From Eurosta solidaginis (lineage: Eukaryota; Arthropoda; Insecta; Diptera; Tephritidae), in NCBI RefSeq assembly GCF_040869045.1, contig NC_090319.1, forward strand, positions 364,019,739 to 364,083,738: 64,000 nt of DNA. The letters are read 5' to 3'. The notes below the pieces were generated by a model. It had not been told where the DNA came from, made no database searches, and saw only the letters and a program-made list of their open reading frames with translations. This document shows positions 35,218 through 46,016 of the stretch, in pieces. The translations under genes and the position numbers were made by a program. Positions within the stretch are counted from its first letter, which is position 1; each line of letters opens with the position of its first letter.

Positions 35218-38036
35218 TTATACTCAGTTTAGCAGAGCTCACAGAGTATATTAAGTTTGATTGGATAGCGGTTGGTTGTACATATATAAAGGAATCGAGA
35301 TAGATATAGACTTCCATATATCAAAATAATCGGGATCGAAAAAAAATTTGATTGAGCCATGTCCGTCCGTCCGTCCGTTAACACGATAACTTCAGTAAAT
35401 TTTTAGGTATCTTGATGAAATTTGGTATGTAAGTTCCTGAGCACTTATCTCAGATCGCTATTTAAAATGAACGATATCGGACTATAACCACGCCCACTTT
35501 TTCGATATCGAAAATATCGAAAAACCGAAAAATTGCGATAATTCATTACAAAAGATGAGTTGAACTTATGACGCAGAATAGAAAATTAGTAAAATTTTGG
35601 ACAATGGGCGTGGAACCGCCCACTTTTAAAAGAAGGTAATTTAGAAGTTTTGCAAGCTGTAATTTGGCAGTCGTTGAAGATATCATGATGAAATTTGGCA
35701 GGAGCGTTACTCCTGTTACTGTATGTACGCCTAATAAAAATTAGCAAAATCGGAGAAGGACCACGCCCACTTTTAAAAATAATTTTTTTTAAAGTAAAAT
35801 TTTAACAAAAAATTTAATATCTTTACAGTATATAAGTAAATTATGTCAACATTCAACTCCAGTAATGATATAGTGCAACAAAATACAAAAATAAAAGAAA
35901 ATTTCAAAATGGGCGTGGCTCCGCCCTTTTTCATTTAATTTGTCTAGTATACTTTTAACGCCATAAGTCGAACAAAAATTAACCAATCCTTTTGAAATTT
36001 GGTAGGGGCATAGATTTTATGACGATAACTCTTTTCTGTGAAAACGGGCGAAATCGGTTGATGCCACGCCCAGTTTTTATACACAGTTGTCCGTCTGTCC
36101 TTCCGCATGGCCGTTAACACGATAACTTGGGCAAAAATCGACATATCTTTAATGAACTTAGTTCACGTGCTTACTTGAACTCACTTTATCTTGGTATGAA
36201 AAATGAACGAAATCCGACTATGACCACGCCCACTTTTTCGATATCGAAAATTACGAAAAATGAAAAAAATGCCATAATTCTATACCAATACGAAAAAAGG
36301 GATGAAACGTGGTAAGGTAATTTGGATTGTTTTATTGACGCGAAATATAACTTTAGAAAAAACTTTATAAAATGGTTGTAACACCTACCATATTAAGTAG
36401 AAGAAAATGAAAAAGTTCTGCAAAGCGAAATAAAAAACCCTTAAAATCTTGGCAGGTATTACATATATAAATAAATTAGCGGTATCCAACAGATTATTTT
36501 CTGGGTCACCAGGTCCACATTTTGGTCGATATCTGGAAAACGCCTTCACATATACAACTACCACCACTCCCTTTTAAAACTCTCATTAATACCTTTAATT
36601 TGATACCCATATCGTACAAACTCATTCTAGAGTCACCCCTGGCCTACCTTTATGGCGATATCTCGAAACGGCGTCCACCTATTGAACTAAGGATTACTCC
36701 CTTTTAAAATACTCATTAACACATTTGTTTTGATACCCATATCGTACAAACACATTCTAGAGTCACCCCTGGTCCACCTTTATGGCGATATTTCGAAACG
36801 GCGTCCACCTATAGAATTAAGGCCTACTCCCTTTTAAAATACTCATTAACACCTTTCATTTGATACCCATATCGTGCAAACATATTCTAAAGTCACCCCT
36901 GGTCCCCCTTTATGGCGATATCTCGAAAAGGCGAACACCTATAGAACGAAGGCCCACTCCCTTTTAAAAATACTCATTAACACCTTTCATTTGATACCCA
37001 TATCGTACTAGCAAAGTCTAGAGTCATCCCTGGTCCACCTTTATTGCGATACCTCGAAAAGACGTCCACCTATAGAACTAAGGCCCACTCACTTTTAAAA
37101 TACTCATTAACTCCTTTCGTTTGATGCCCATATTGTACAAACAAATTCTAGGGTCACCCCTGGTCCACCTTTATGGCGATATATCGAAACGGCGTCCACC
37201 TATGGGACTAAGGATTACTCCCTTTTAAAATTCTTATTAACACCTTTCTTTTGATACCCATATTGAACAAAAAATTCTAGGGTCATCCCTGGTCCACCTT
37301 TATTGCGATACCTCGAAAAGGCGTCCACCTATAGAACTAAGGCCCACTCCCTTTTAAAATACTCATTAACACGTTTCATTTGATACCCATATTGTACAAA
37401 CACATTCTAGAGTCAACCCTGGTCCACCTTTATGGCGATATTTCGAAACGGCATCCACCTATAGAACTAAGGCCCACTCCCTTTTAAAACACTCATTAAC
37501 ACCATTCGTTTGATGCCCATATTGTACAAAGAAATTCTGGAGTCAACCGTGGTCCACCCTTATGGCAATATTTCGAAAATGCGACCACCTATACAACACC
37601 CACCACTCCCTTTTAAAACCCTCATTAATACCTTTAATTTGATACCCTTATCGTACAAACACATTCTAGAGTCACCCCTGGTCCATCTTTACGGCGATAT
37701 CTCGAAAAGGCGTCCATCTATAGAAATTACGTCCACGCCCTTTTAAAATACTCATTAATACCTTTAATTTGATACCCATATCGTACAAACGCATTCTAGA
37801 GTCAACCCTGATCAACCTTTATGGCTATATCCCTAAATGGCGTCCACCTATAGAACTATGGCCCACTCCTTCATAAAATACTCTTTAATGCCATTCATTT
37901 GATACACATGTCATACAAACGTATTCCAGGGTTTCCCTCGGTTCATTTTCCTACATGGTTATTTTCCCTTATGTTGTCACCATAGCTCTCAACTGAGTAT
38001 GTAATGTTCGGTTACACCCGAACTTAACCTTCCTTA
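35218..38036 (+). mobile_element. Helitron-like non-coding repeat, copy 3
   Basis: Same plan as copy 2: 5' TATACTCAGTTTAGCAGAGC, two internal modules, then an array (about 36500-37950) of about eleven 130-bp units. The spacing is visible as TGATACCCAT at 36601, 36731 and 36861. The 3' end is GTTCGGTTACACCCGAAC hairpin plus TTAACCTTCCTT, after which the terminal ACTTGTT is missing or replaced. Units are less uniform than in copy 4. Confidence 0.85.
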
Positions 38037-38200
38037 AGAAATATGATCCGTGAGCATAATGGAAGTCAGTGCTAAATGACTAAGAAAAATGCTTAATAAA
38101 AAGTAATGGGAGGCTGTTATGAGATGTAGAGGTAATTTTCCAAATACTTTATATACACTGAGAAAAAAATTCTCAAAAGTAAGATATTTCGAATGATTTT
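38037..38200. other. short spacer between Helitron-like copies
   Basis: Unremarkable 164-bp AT-rich interval; the two flanking copies are in the same orientation. Confidence 0.5.
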
Positions 38201-41200
38201 TATACTCAGTTGAGCAGAGCTCACAGAGTATATTAAGTTTGATTGGATAACGGTTGGTTGTACATATATAAAGGAATCGAGATAGATATAGACTTCCATA
38301 TATCAAAATAATCAGGATCGAAAAAAAATTTGATTGAGCCATGTCCGTCCGTCCGTCCGTCCGTCCGTCCGTTAACACGATAACTTGAGTAAATTTTGAG
38401 GTATCTTGATGAAATTTGGTATGTAGGTTCCTGAGCACTCATCTCAGATCGCTATTTAAATTGAACGATATCGGACTATAACCACGCCCACTTTTTCGAT
38501 ATCGAAAATTTCGAAAAACCGAAAAAGTGCGATAACTCATTACAAAAGACAGATAAAGCGACGAAACTTGGTAGATGGGTTGACGTTGTGACGCAGAATA
38601 GAAAATTAGTAAGATTTTGGACAATGGGCGTGGCACCGCCCACTTTTACAAGAAGGTAATTTAAAAGTTTTGCAAGCTGTAATTTGGCAGTCGTTGAAGA
38701 TATCATGATGAAATTTGGCAGGAACGTTACCACTATTACTCTATATGTGCTAAGTAAAAATTTGCAAAATTGGATGAAGAACACGACCACTTTTTAAAAA
38801 AAAAATTTTTTAAATTCAAATTTTAACAAAAAATTTAATATCTTTACTGTATATAAGTAAATTAAGTCAAAATTCAACTCCAGTAATGATATGATGCAAC
38901 AAAATACAAAAATAAAAGAAAATTTCAAAATGGGCGTGGCTCCGCCCATTTTCATTTAGTTTGTCTAGAATACTTTTATAGCCATAAGTCGAACAAAAAT
39001 TTACCAATCCTTCTCAAATTTGGTAGGAGCATAGACTCTATGACGGTAACTCTTCTCTGTGAAAATGGGCGAAATCGGTGGAAGCCACGCCCAGTTTTTA
39101 TACACAGTCCCCCGTCTGTCCTTCCGCTCGGCCATTAACACAATAACTTGAGCAAAATCCGATATATCTTTACTAAACTTAGCCCACGTACTTACCTGAG
39201 CTCACTTTTTCTTGGTATAAAAAATGGGCGAAATCTGACCATAACCACGCCCACTTTATCGATATCGAAAATTACGAAAAATGAAAAAAATGCCATAATT
39301 CTATACCAAATACGAAAAAAGTGATGAAACATGGTAACTGGATTGGTTTATTGACGCAAAATATAACTTTGGAAAAAACTTTGTAAAATGGGTGTGACAC
39401 CTACCATATTAAGTAGAAGAAAATGAAAAAGTTCTACAAGGCGAAATCAACAGCCCTTGGAATCTTGGCAGGAATACTGTTAGTGGTATTGCATATATAA
39501 ATAAATTAGCAGTACCCGACAGATGATTTTCTGGATCACCTGGTCCACATTTTGGTCGATATCGCGAGAACGCCTTCACATATACATCTAAGGGCCACTC
39601 GCTTTTAAAACCCTCATTAATACCTTTAATTTGATATCCATATCGTACAAAAACATACCAGAGTCACCCCTGTCCCACCCTAATGGCGATATCTCGAAAA
39701 GGCGTCCACCTATAGACCTAATGCCCCCTCCCTCTTAAAATGCTCAGTAACACCTTTCGTTTGATACCCATATCGTACAAACATTCTAGAGTCACCCCTG
39801 GCCCACCCTAATGGCGATATCTCGAAAAGGCGTCCACCTATAGACCTAGTGTCTACTCCCTCTTAAAATGCTCAGTAGCACCTTTCGTTTGATACCCATA
39901 TCGTACAAACATTCTAGAGTCACCCCTGGCCCACCCTAATGGCGATATCTCGAAAAGGCGTCCACCTATAGACCTAATGCCCACTCCCTCTTAAAATGCT
40001 CAGTAACAGCTTTCGTTTGGTACCCATATCGTACAAACATTCTAGAGTCACACCTGGCCCACCCTAATGGCGATATTTCAAAAAGGCGTCCACCTATAGA
40101 ACTAAGGATTACTCCCTTTTAAAATACTCATTACCACCTTTCATTTGATACCCATATCGTACAAACACATTCTAGAGTCACCCTGGCCCACCCTAATGGC
40201 GATATCTCGAAAAGGCGTCCACCTATAGACCTAATGTCCACTCCCTCTTAAAATGCTCAGTAACACCTTTCGTTTGATACCCATATCGTACAAACATTCT
40301 AGAGTCACCCCTGGCCCACCCTAATGGCGATATCTCGAAAAGGCGTCCACCTATAGACCTAATGTCCACTCCCTCTTAAAATGCTCAGTAACACCTTTCG
40401 TTTGATACCCATATCGTACAAACATTCTAGAGTCACCCCTGTCCCACCCTAATGGCGATATCTCGAAAAGGCGTCCACCTATAGACCTAATGCCCACTCC
40501 CTCTTAAAATGCTCAGTAACACCTTTCGTTTGAGACCCATATCGTACAAACATTCTAGAGTCACACCTGGCCCACCCTAATGGCGATATCTCGAAAAGGC
40601 GTCCACCTATAGAACTAAGGATTACTCCCTTTTAAAATGCTCATTACCACCTTTCATTTGATACCCATATCGTACAAACACATTCTAGAGTCACCCTGGC
40701 CCACCCTAATGGCGATATCTCGAAAAGGCGTCCACCTATAGACCTAATGCCCACTCCCTCTTAAAATGCTCAGTAACACCTTTCGTTTGATACCCATATC
40801 GTACAAACATTCTAGAGTCACCCTTGGTCCACCTTTATGGCGATATCTCGAAAAGGCGTCCACCTATAGAACTAAGGATTACTCCCTTTTAAAATACTCC
40901 TTACCACCTTTCATTTGATACCCATATCGTACAAACACATTCTAGAGTCACCCCTGGCCCACCCTAATGGCGATATCTCGAAAAGGCGTCCACCTATAGA
41001 CCTAATGCCCACTCCCTCTTAAAATGCTCAGTAACACCTTTCGTTTGATACCCATATCGTACAAACATTCTAGAGTCACCCCTGGCCCACCCTAATGGCG
41101 ATATCTCGAAAGGGCGTCCACCTATAGACCTAATGCCCACTCCCTCTTAAAATGCTCAGTAACACCTTTCGTTTGATGCACATATCGTACAAACACATTC

Positions 41201-41947
41201 TAGAGTCACCCCTGGCCCACCCTAATGACGATATCTCGAAAAGGCGTCCACCTATAGACCTCATGCCCACTCCCTCTTAAAATGCTCAGTAACACCTTTC
41301 GTTTGATACCCATACCGTACAAACATTCTAGAGTCACCCCTGGCCCACCCTAATGGCGATATCTCGAAAAGGCGTCCACCTATAGACCTAATGCCCACTC
41401 CCTCTTAAAATGCTCAGTAACACCTTTCATTTGATTCCCATATCGTACAAACACATTCTAGAGACACCCCTGGTCCACCTTTATGGCGATATCTCGAAAC
41501 GGCGTCCACCTATGGAACTAAGGATCACTCCTTTTCAAAATACTCATTAACAGCTTTCATTTGATACCCATATCGTACAAACACATTATAGAATCACCCC
41601 TGGTCCACCTTAATGGGGACATCTCGAAAAGGCGTCCACCGATAGACCTAAGGCCCACTCCCTCTTAAAATGCTCAGTAACACCTTTCATTTGATACCCA
41701 TATCGTACAAACAAATTCTAGAGTCAGCCCTGGTCTACCTTTATGGCGATATCCCTAAATGGCGTTCATCCATAGAACTATGGCCTACTCTCTCTTAAAA
41801 TACTCTTTAATACCTTTCATTTGATACACATGTTATACAACCACATTCCAGGGTTACCCCAGATTGATTTTCCTTATTTTGTCTCCATAGCTCTCAACTG
41901 AGTATGTTATGTTCGGTTACACCCGAACTTAGCCTTCCTTACTTGTT
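38201..41947 (+). mobile_element. Helitron-like non-coding repeat, copy 4 (longest, intact ends)
   Basis: A 3.75-kb copy with both termini: 5' TATACTCAGTTGAGCAGAGC (self-complementary with GCTCACAGAGTAT) and 3' hairpin GTTCGG-TTACAC-CCGAAC at 41911-41928, followed by TTAGCCTTCCTTACTTGTT. The ends also share an inverted ATACTCAGTTGAG/CTCAACTGAGTAT segment. A (GTCC)n run lies at 38342-38371. No frame encodes Rep/Hel or any transposase, so the element is non-autonomous. A 3'-terminal stem-loop, subterminal inverted sequence, central tandem repeats and no evident duplication fit Helitron/Helentron-associated elements such as DINE-1. That assignment is an inference. Confidence 0.85.
39590..41880 (+). 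repeat. 128-bp minisatellite array inside Helitron-like copy 4
   Basis: About 18 tandem units. Adjacent units begin GATACCCATATCGTACAAAC at 39763 and 39891 and (as GGTACCC) at 40019, giving a 128-bp period. Units with the CACATTC variant are 130 bp. Most units are of one homogeneous type (GGCCCACCCTAATGGCG, GACCTAATGCCCACTCCC). A second type (GAACTAAGGATTACTCCC) recurs at 40099, 40612 and 40869, revealing a roughly 513-bp four-unit higher-order duplication. Confidence 0.9.
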
Positions 41948-42475
41948 CTATATATAAATACATATTTTCCTCAATTAAATAAATTAATCATGAAGCATAT
42001 TTGTTTGTATGTAAAAAAATTAGCTTGCTTTTAGAAACAGTTCCAGTGCTTAAAATAAATATCCGGTTAAAAACTAATCCCAATTTTGAAGAAATTTTTT
42101 TTATTTCAATTGGACTCATCTCATTGAGTTTTTAGATAGCTTAAGGAAAACTTTCATGAATTTTGTAACTCAAACTATGTAAACCCATGCCAAAAACGTT
42201 TTCCGAACAATTCTAAAATTTGCGAAAACTTTGCAACAATTTCGAGGTTTTATCTACCCAATTTCAACAATTAAATTCTTCTTTTATGACTCTTCTAACT
42301 GAATCTACGCAAACTAACCTCGAATCTTTTTTCGAAAAAAAAAAAAAAAATTTCGAACTTTTTATTTAGTGTTTCTTGAATTTTAGCCTAATACGTATTT
42401 TGAAATTCGAACTGATTTTTGGAAGTTTTTTTCCGAAGCTTAATTTTTTAAACAACCACCGAAATTTGTTCCGGT
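41948..42475. other. AT-rich sequence, nothing recognised
   Basis: Contains a poly-A run near 42338-42351; no coding signal. Confidence 0.45.
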
Positions 42476-42479
42476 AATT

Positions 42480-43560
42480 CTTATACAACCCTACCGAGAG
42501 GGTTACGTCTTTTCCTTGAAAAAATAATATTGGTAAAGCATAAAGTAACATGAGGACTTCACATCGACATCGCCAAGCAACCATCCCAGCTGGTATTGTA
42601 CAAAAGTCTGTGCCGCGCCGGATGGACTCCCAAAGGCATTGAGAAATGTTCCTTAGTGCACCCCAGTAGAATGCTGAGCATTTCGCATGAGCAGCCACCC
42701 AGAAAGATCGTGAAAATGTGGTGTCATTTCAGCATTTGCTAAGATGACGTGAGATCACCAAAGTCAACTCCTCCAAAGCAGCAGTGAAACCCGGCGCCTT
42801 GTAATATTTTAGTGATGAAGTGGAGGCTAGTAAAAGTTTTGGAGTGCAACCGGGTTATATATTTAACATTACATAGAATGCGTACTTGGTGCTTTGCGGA
42901 GGGCTAAACTGATTCCAATAAAAGGCCATCGTTGCACGCTTTCTAGCTTTATGACATTAAAAGCAGTGCCTAGTGAGTTACAGCTGACCAACACTATATA
43001 ATAGATGATCGTCTTGATCACTATGTTGTACTGTCAATGCGTCATCCTCGGATAGAGCCCTAGGGCTTGGCAATGGCACTTCTGCAGTAGTACAAGGCGA
43101 CGGGATACTACCCAAGCTAACCAATGGAGGGTGGTTAGAATAAAGAAATGTTTCACCTCCTATAAAATAGAGCTAGCTCAGTTTTCTAGGATTTACAGCT
43201 TGTCCGTACGAGCCAGAACACATAACCACCGTACTATGGTATCTTTCTCAAAGGTCCTCCTGGATGTCGAGGAAATTCCCACCCTGACAAAGAATGCCGG
43301 ACAAATGGCGTACTCCTTCTCATCCTTCTCATGACCACTTCTTTTTCAGTCCTGCCGTTCAGAATTGTCTATTGCCGAAAAGTTTCTGAAATTATTCCTA
43401 TCCTGTTAAAACATTTTTACATCTCTGTCGGTAGAATATTATTAAAAGCTCCTTCGATACCAAGAAAGGCACCCAGAAACCACTCTATGTACTCAAGCCA
43501 ACCTTTAATTAGTGTGGCAATCAACTGGAAGGCTGTTTCAGCATATTTGCTTACATGAAA
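42480..43560 (-). pseudogene. heavily decayed RT of an R1/LOA-type retrotransposon
   Basis: The minus strand near 43530-43438 reads ETAFQLIATLIK then AFLGIEGAFNN, matching the RT block normally FLDIEGAFNN. The catalytic Asp is Gly here. Further on come a VNPRK-type block, and near 42950-42870 a VQRWPFIGISLALRKAPS segment resembling the thumb motif (I)GITGALRTTPS. All are spread over three frames with many stops. Length and block order fit an RT of the family at 23796-25657 or a close relative. The last 300 bp (42366-42698) keep an open frame without recognisable domains. Confidence 0.55.
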
Positions 43561-44741
43561 GTATTACAACTAAAACTTAGATTGATCAAAAAAGGGTGAA
43601 GTCATCCCTAACTGCAGTAGTTACAACAGTCAACCATCACCCCTGCTCCAAACACATAAAACCTTGTTTAGAATAAAATGACAAAGTGGCCCAACTCTTG
43701 TGTTCGTATCCGAAGTGGCGGCACAGATACATAGTCATGAGCCATAAACGCCTTAGAAGGTTGACATAATTTCAACGACCAGAAGGTCAATCGATGTTAT
43801 GACCACTTCAAAAGGCCATAAGACAATTGGCATTATGACCACTTCAAATTGAATAAAATAAATAAATATACAGAGATATCAAAACTGAACCCCAATTAAA
43901 TCCGATCTTTCATTAAGATGAGGAAGAAGAAAGCGGCACAAAAGGTTGCACAAGTTTTAATTTAAAATTTGTTGTAAATTTTTAATAAAATAGGTTTTGT
44001 CCTTGAGAGGACCTTGTTGGTCCAAAATATATGAAATGGAGCGCTGTATAGCAAAATATTAAACACAAAATCTTTCTTTTGATTCGACTGAACAAAAATG
44101 TAGCGAAAATACTAAGACGCAACTGTCAGTCAACGGTTGTTGAAATTTTAATACCAGGAGGTGGGAAACAGAATAATTGACCTTACGACCGCTTGAGAGA
44201 TAAAGAATTGACTTTCTGACCATTACGAAAAAGCAGAATTATCGTCATATAAATATACCATTTGAAATTTAACGTTGTCATCATAGTTTCACTTGACATT
44301 TAGACCATTTGAAGAGGTCATAAAGTCAGTTGATGTTATGGCCATTGACTTTATGTCACTCCCCTGCCTAGATCAGCTACAGCTAACAGTTGTGAAGAAA
44401 AACTTTAAACTTCTTTTTTTCCGGCGAAGGATCCTTCTATCCTCTATATCAAAACTTTTCGGCTGAAATTGCGCTGCTAACTGATAGTTTTCATTCAAAA
44501 CTCTTAAACCTTTGCTAAAAGTAATGAAATAACAAGGTTTTTTTTTAAATCTCGTCAGTCACTTCAACAGAGATAAGAATATTTGAGAGAATGTAGGTAG
44601 TTGAGCTTAAGACAGAAAGTTGAGCTCAGAACAAAATCCGTAAAAAACAAATTATTTAATGAACTAAAAATCGCTAGAATAATAAATTTTCAATGAATAA
44701 AAAGTGCAATACCACATCATATATGTACTACATATGTATAT
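43561..44741. repeat. gene-free region with TTATGACC repeat words
   Basis: The word TTATGACCACTTCAAA occurs at 43797-43812 and 43833-43848, 36 bp apart. Related forms (GGTCAATCGATGTTAT, GGTCATAAAGTCAGTTGATG, TTGACTTTATG) recur on both strands up to 44360, along with frequent GACC/GGTC in inverted arrangement. No gene is visible and the repeat class is unknown to me. Confidence 0.5.
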
Positions 44742-44749
44742 ATGTGCAT
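44742..44749. repeat. 8-bp target-site duplication, left
   Basis: ATGTGCAT, identical to 48332-48339. It fits the hAT preference nTnnnnAn. Confidence 0.9.
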
Positions 44750-44803
44750 TAGAGTGGCCCTTATTTTGCGGAATCGGAAATGTCTAGGTCTTACCCCCTG
44801 TAA
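44750..44803 (+). repeat. hAT terminal inverted repeat, left
   Basis: The first 17-18 bp are perfectly inverted at the right end. After a variable stretch, the GGTCTTACCCCCTG block is again shared, giving about 54 bp of imperfect terminal repeat. Confidence 0.9.
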
Positions 44804-46016
44804 ACGTTGTATGTGATAAAAGAAGAGTTCCCTAAAAATTTCCACCCGATTGAACAACTCTAACCCGTGCCACAAACGGCCCGAAGTTCGAGCATTGGCA
44901 GCATCACTTCTAGTAAGTGCTGCTTTGGCTAGTCATGCAAACGTTTCGCTGTTGTGCATGCAAACAGGGGTGCCAGTAAAGAAAAAAGATCTACCATTCA
45001 TGTAAAAAAAACATTCAAATTTGGAAAAAATTTAGCCGTATCTATATATCAGTTAACCTATTAACACCCATTGTACCCATACGAGTACACCTATTCAAAT
45101 GTCGAAAACTGCATTTTACACTTCGAAGACATATAATGTTGCTACAACTATGACATAAACTGCTTAGAACGCAAGTGAGTTAATCAGTTTCAGACTTAAA
45201 ATGCCCCTGAACCCCTTGTGGGAACACCCATTTGCTGGAGATTGGAAAAAAAATATTTTTTTTTGTTTAATATATTATTTAACCAAAAATTAAATAACTG
45301 TGTAAAAAGGTATTCCTGCCGGCAGATTTGATGCCGGGCATTAATGGGTTAATTCAAGAAAACAGTTTTTTTAATCCACGTCGTATAAACTTATTGTAAT
45401 ATTCTTTTTGTAAAATTACAAAAAATCTACCAAATGGAAATATCTGATCTTTCTACAAAATTACATTTTTTTTACCAATATTGGCAGATTTCTACCAAAA
45501 TGGTAACACTGCGTGCAAAACAAACGTTGAGCTCTTTATAAGAAATTAACTTTCAGTCGTTGCTCAGCATTGTAAACTTTACCAAGTAGCGCAACTAACA
45601 GCTGATCGCTCAAAATTTGCACACACACACAAACATCACTAATGGCCATATTACGGAAATCTTAGGGAAATTGAAGTTCAATTTTTAAACAGACATAAAA
45701 TGTTATAATTTTGGAATATATAGCATCTAGGACACCTTAATTGCAGTAATTGAATGAAAATGTTTGCTTATACTCAAGTATTTAATTATTTTTTCTAAAT
45801 TTATCTTTAATTTTGGTGCAATGATTGATCCAATGCAACTCTGGTCTTCCTACTGTTCTTCATTCCACTCCATTCGAGTGCCTATTTTCACGGCCTGCGA
45901 GTGCCTTCCACTCTATTCGCAACATAACCTCCAATTAAGCTGCCAAACTATATAGTAAACAATCTTGCTCAGTACGCGTTGTTGTGTGACTTAAAGTGCA
46001 CGCGTTGAAAGATAAA

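Noticed and set aside
38034..38442. Overlapping frames of 60-134 codons in the Helitron-like copies (also at 31.0-31.5, 32.3, 35.1, 37.5, 55.3 and 61.9-63.7 kb)
   Set aside because: They recur in every copy of a non-coding repeat in different states of disruption and contain no transposase or Rep motif.
39590..41880. Regularly spaced repeats as a possible CRISPR array
   Set aside because: Units of 128-130 bp are contiguous with no unique spacers, the genome is eukaryotic and no cas genes exist. This is a minisatellite.
42366..42698. 110-codon minus-strand frame as a gene
   Set aside because: Lies at the end of a decayed RT region and has no domain; at best 3' sequence of that relic.
45764..45955. 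63-codon frame upstream of the transposase as an extra exon
   Set aside because: No splice sites link it to exon 1 and the sequence resembles no transposase N-terminus; left as leader.
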